Assembly (NCBI GenBank): GCA_035540955.1 | Contig: DATLFP010000092.1 | Coordinates: 1 to 8,596, forward strand | Length of the DNA: 8,596 nucleotides | Direction: 5' to 3' | Source of the DNA: DATLFP01 sp035540955 | GTDB taxonomy: Bacteria > Actinomycetota > Acidimicrobiia > Acidimicrobiales > CADCSY01 | Shown here: positions 6,721-8,596 of the stretch, piece by piece | Numbering within the stretch: the stretch's first letter is position 1 | Layout of the letters: each line of letters opens with the position of its first letter | Position numbers and translations under genes: made by a program | Notes under the pieces: model-generated | What the model was told of the DNA's origin: nothing | Databases searched by the model: none | The model's input: only the letters and a program-made list of their open reading frames with translations

Positions 6721-7423
6721 GCAGGCGAACGAACCGCTGCACCTCGGTGACGGCGAGCGGCTCGGACCACTCGGTCACGTGCCCGCCCACGCGGAGCCCG
6801 CCAGGCTCGACGCCCACCTCGGTGACGTGCACGCCGTGCGGCGCCATCAGCGGCAGCCGGAACGGTGGGAGCCGGCGCAGGCCCCCGAACCGGCGGGTGC
6901 CGGCGACGAGGGTGGTCGGATCGAGCACGAGGAACCGCCCCTCGACCCGCACGTCGATCTCCACCGAGCCGAGCCGGGGCCGGTCCCGCAGCTGGACCCG
7001 GGCCACGCCGTCGGCGTCGATGTCGACCTCGATGCGGCGGCCGACGATGTCGGGGACCCAGGTGGCGAGGTCGGCGACGGCGATCACCGCGTCGAAGGTC
7101 ACGGGCGACGCCACCAAGGTGGGGGTGAGACCGGGCCGGAGGTGCACGTTGTGGCCGCTCAGCCGGAGCGTGCTCACCCGCCGCCCCTTCCAGTCGAGGT
7201 CCTTCAGCTCGACGTGCACGCCGTCGAACTGGCCGACGGCGAGGCCCAGCCCGCTGGTCACCGTGAGATCGTCGAGCTCGGCGGTGACCTCGTGGCCCCC
7301 GAGCACGAACGTGCGGCGCCGGCCTCGCAGGCTCGTGCGGATCGACGTCGCCACCAGCTGCAGGACCTGGGCGGGGCCGGCCAGCAGCAGCTCGGGCCCC
7401 GGCACCGGCGTCATGCGGCGCAT
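6677..7423 (-). CDS. LmeA-like (DUF2993) phospholipid-binding protein
   Basis: A 248-residue protein of the DUF2993/LmeA type. The mycobacterial founder binds phospholipid and supports lipomannan elongation in the cell envelope. The fold is a long series of beta strands with alternating hydrophobic residues, as in lipid-binding tubular proteins: LDDLTVTSGLGLAVGQFDGVHVELKDLDW (about 51-79), RVSTLRLSGHNVHLRPG, ADGVARVQLRDRPRLGSVEIDVRVEGRFLVL, and PHGVHVTEVGVEPGGLRVGGHV. Unlike LmeA itself it has no recognisable signal peptide, so it may act on the inner face of the membrane. Start ATG 7423 is taken; ATG 7414 is a near alternative. The frame stays open with SDWLNLDWPFKALDR upstream to a TAG, but no standard start codon is present there. 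Its promoter region is shared with rnpB. Family call is fairly firm; the role is inferred. Confidence 0.78.
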   Translation of the reverse strand: MRRMTPVPGPELLLAGPAQVLQLVATSIRTSLRGRRRTFVLGGHEVTAELDDLTVTSGLGLAVGQFDGVHVELKDLDWKGRRVSTLRLSGHNVHLRPGLTPTLVASPVTFDAVIAVADLATWVPDIVGRRIEVDIDADGVARVQLRDRPRLGSVEIDVRVEGRFLVLDPTTLVAGTRRFGGLRRLPPFRLPLMAPHGVHVTEVGVEPGGLRVGGHVTEWSEPLAVTEVQRFVRLLSPELDPVILPRGR

Positions 7424-7471
7424 GCGGTCGAGCGCCTTGAAGGGCCAATCCAGGTTCAGCCAGTCGGACGT

Positions 7472-7488
7472 GTCCGTAGACTACGGAC
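7472..7488 (+). promoter_or_regulatory. rnpB promoter -10 region inside a perfect palindrome
   Basis: TAGACT at 7477-7482 fits a -10 hexamer and would place the transcript start near 7489-7491, exactly where the RNase P RNA P1 helix begins. A weak -35 candidate, TTCAGC, lies at 7455-7460 with a 16-base spacer. The hexamer sits in the palindrome GTCCGTAG-A-CTACGGAC (8-bp arms, one-base centre). On the minus strand the same centre reads TAGTCT, so it could also serve the LmeA-like gene with a leader of roughly 45-50 bases. Confidence 0.6.
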
Positions 7489-7490
7489 TG

Positions 7491-7847
<357 letters not shown>

Positions 7848-7859
7848 CGCTACACCTCG

Positions 7860-7895
7860 CCGCAGGGTCTAATATGGCCTCTGACCTGCGGTTTT
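7860..7895 (+). terminator. Probable intrinsic terminator of rnpB
   Basis: CCGCAGG (7860-7866) pairs perfectly with CCTGCGG (7885-7891), enclosing an 18-base loop and followed by TTTT. It lies 12 bases after the end of the P1 helix, where a terminator is expected. The short T run and large loop make it moderate. The loop also contains TAATAT (7870-7875), a good -10 hexamer by itself, which could instead or additionally start transcription toward the integrase, though no matching -35 is seen. Confidence 0.6.
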
Positions 7896-7897
7896 GT

Positions 7898-7926
7898 GGT
7901 GTCCGGCAGTGACCGTGGGTGTCCGG
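7898..7926. repeat. Paired 9-bp direct repeats upstream of the integrase
   Basis: GGTGTCCGG occurs at 7898-7906 and 7918-7926, start to start 20 bp, close to two helical turns. Copies on one face of DNA suggest a protein-binding array, such as recombinase or excisionase arm sites, but binding is inference. Confidence 0.6.
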
Positions 7927-7938
7927 TTTGTCCCCTCA

Positions 7939-7982
7939 CTGTCCTCAGTTCTGAGGACAGGCTGAGGACAGATTGAGGACAG
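7939..7982. repeat. Inverted plus phased direct repeats of CTGAGGACAG
   Basis: CTGTCCTCAG (7939-7948) and CTGAGGACAG (7951-7960) form a perfect inverted repeat with a 2-base centre. CTGAGGACAG recurs exactly at 7962-7971 and with one change (TTGAGGACAG) at 7973-7982. The three direct copies have an 11-bp period, about one helical turn, and end 30 bp before the integrase ATG. This arrangement resembles an operator or recombinase arm-site cluster. Together with the paired repeats upstream it fills the 165-bp gap between rnpB and the integrase, which otherwise holds only the terminator. Confidence 0.85.
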
Positions 7983-8012
7983 CCCATGGACCGCCGGGAT
8001 CTGGGAGGGGTG

Positions 8013-8585
8013 ATGGCGAGCATCGACAAGCGGCCGAATGGTCGCTGGCGGGCGCGGTGGCGGGAGTATCCGAACGGCCCGCAGAAGGTGCGGAGCTTCG
8101 AGCGCAAGGGCGACGCGCAGCGGTTCCTCGACGGCGTGAAGGGCGACCTGTTGCGCGGCGAGTACATCGACCCCGCCAACGCCCGGATGCTCTTCAAGGA
8201 CTACGCCGAGGAGTGGCGCCGAGCCCAGGTCCACCGGGCGTCGACCGCGGAGCAGTGCGAGATCTATCTGCGCAAGCACTGCTACCCGGTGCTCGGCCAT
8301 CGGCCCATCGGCCAGATCCGCCGCTCCGAGGTGCAGGGCTGGGTGAAGGGCATGAGCGCCAACCTCTCCCCCGGCTCGGTCGAGGTTGCCTACCGGTGGG
8401 CGGCGACGGTGTTCCGCTCGGCGGTCGCCGATCGGCTCATCGCCGCGTCACCGTGCATCCGCATCGCGCTACCCAAGAAGGAGCGTGGCGAGATCGTCCC
8501 CCTCGAGGTCGACCACGTGCTCGCCATGGCCGAAACGATCCTCCCCCGCTACCGCGCCACCGTGCTCGTCGCCGCCCACCGGTAG
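8013..8585 (+). pseudogene. Tyrosine recombinase (phage-type integrase), N-terminal part only
   Basis: A 190-residue fragment of a site-specific tyrosine recombinase, whose relatives are about 370-400 residues and insert or excise phages and integrative elements. Residues 1-50 (MASIDKRPNGRWRARWREYP...) match the arm-type DNA-binding domain, and about 58-150 the SAM-like core-binding domain (LFKDYAEEWRRAQ, YPVLGHRPIGQIRRSEVQGWV). The next segment, PLEVDHVLAMAETILPRYRATVLVAA, is the start of the catalytic domain. The frame then ends HR-TAG, where relatives read A-G-T-G-L-R with the first catalytic Arg. The neighbouring frame (8578-8595) reads TGRQPR, suggesting an indel. Without the R-H-R-Y residues the product is inactive. 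Start ATG 8013 has GGGAGGGG just upstream (8003-8010); ATG 7986 in frame is less likely. It could be a true remnant or a sequencing error at a contig end. Confidence 0.85.
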
Positions 8586-8596
8586 GCAACCTCGAC

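Noticed and set aside
7898..7982. Short repeats considered as a CRISPR array
   Set aside because: Repeat units are only 9-10 bp with 1-11 bp spacing and include an inverted copy; there are no spacers of CRISPR size and no cas genes.

Overview
This is a high-GC, densely packed stretch of a bacterial chromosome. Strong G/C third-position bias, GTG starts, a WS/DGAT acyltransferase, an LmeA-like (DUF2993) protein and a bacterial-type rnpB point to an actinobacterium, most likely in or near the Acidimicrobiia. That placement is inference from gene content and style; no marker in the window fixes the taxon. Most of the window looks like ordinary housekeeping or lipid-related chromosome. The least ordinary part is the right end, where a broken tyrosine recombinase follows rnpB.

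Layout. (1) 2-226: a small protein with one membrane helix, plus strand. (2) 227-1360 minus: a class-C beta-lactamase/EstB-type serine hydrolase. Across a 47-bp gap lies a divergent WS/DGAT acyltransferase (1408-2919 plus). (3) 2921-5723 minus: a four-gene run, read right to left as an APH/choline-kinase-fold phosphotransferase, an RseB/LolA-like lipoprotein (4-bp GTGA overlap), a dodecin (10-bp gap) and a DoxX membrane protein (61-bp gap). (4) 5743-6720 plus: a PLP-dependent threonine/serine dehydratase. Its 3' end overlaps the convergent LmeA-like gene (6677-7423 minus) by 44 bp. (5) 7491-7847 plus: the RNase P RNA gene, with a perfect 14-bp P1 helix, a probable promoter just upstream and a probable intrinsic terminator just downstream. 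(6) 7896-7985: a non-coding strip of phased direct and inverted repeats leading into an integrase N-terminal half (8013-8585). The integrase reading frame stops just where the first catalytic arginine motif should begin.

How the genes may work together. The serine hydrolase and WS/DGAT pair could join ester hydrolysis with storage-lipid synthesis, but nothing in the sequence shows substrate. The APH-lipoprotein-dodecin genes are packed like an operon, though their products (a small-molecule kinase fold, an envelope lipoprotein, a flavin-storage dodecamer) do not form an obvious pathway. The integrase next to rnpB suggests the border of an integrated element, or its remnant, at the 3' side of rnpB. 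The window ends 11 bases after the broken frame, so the rest of the element, if any, is not visible. I found no CRISPR array, tRNA, defence system or complete mobile element, and no clearly novel system.
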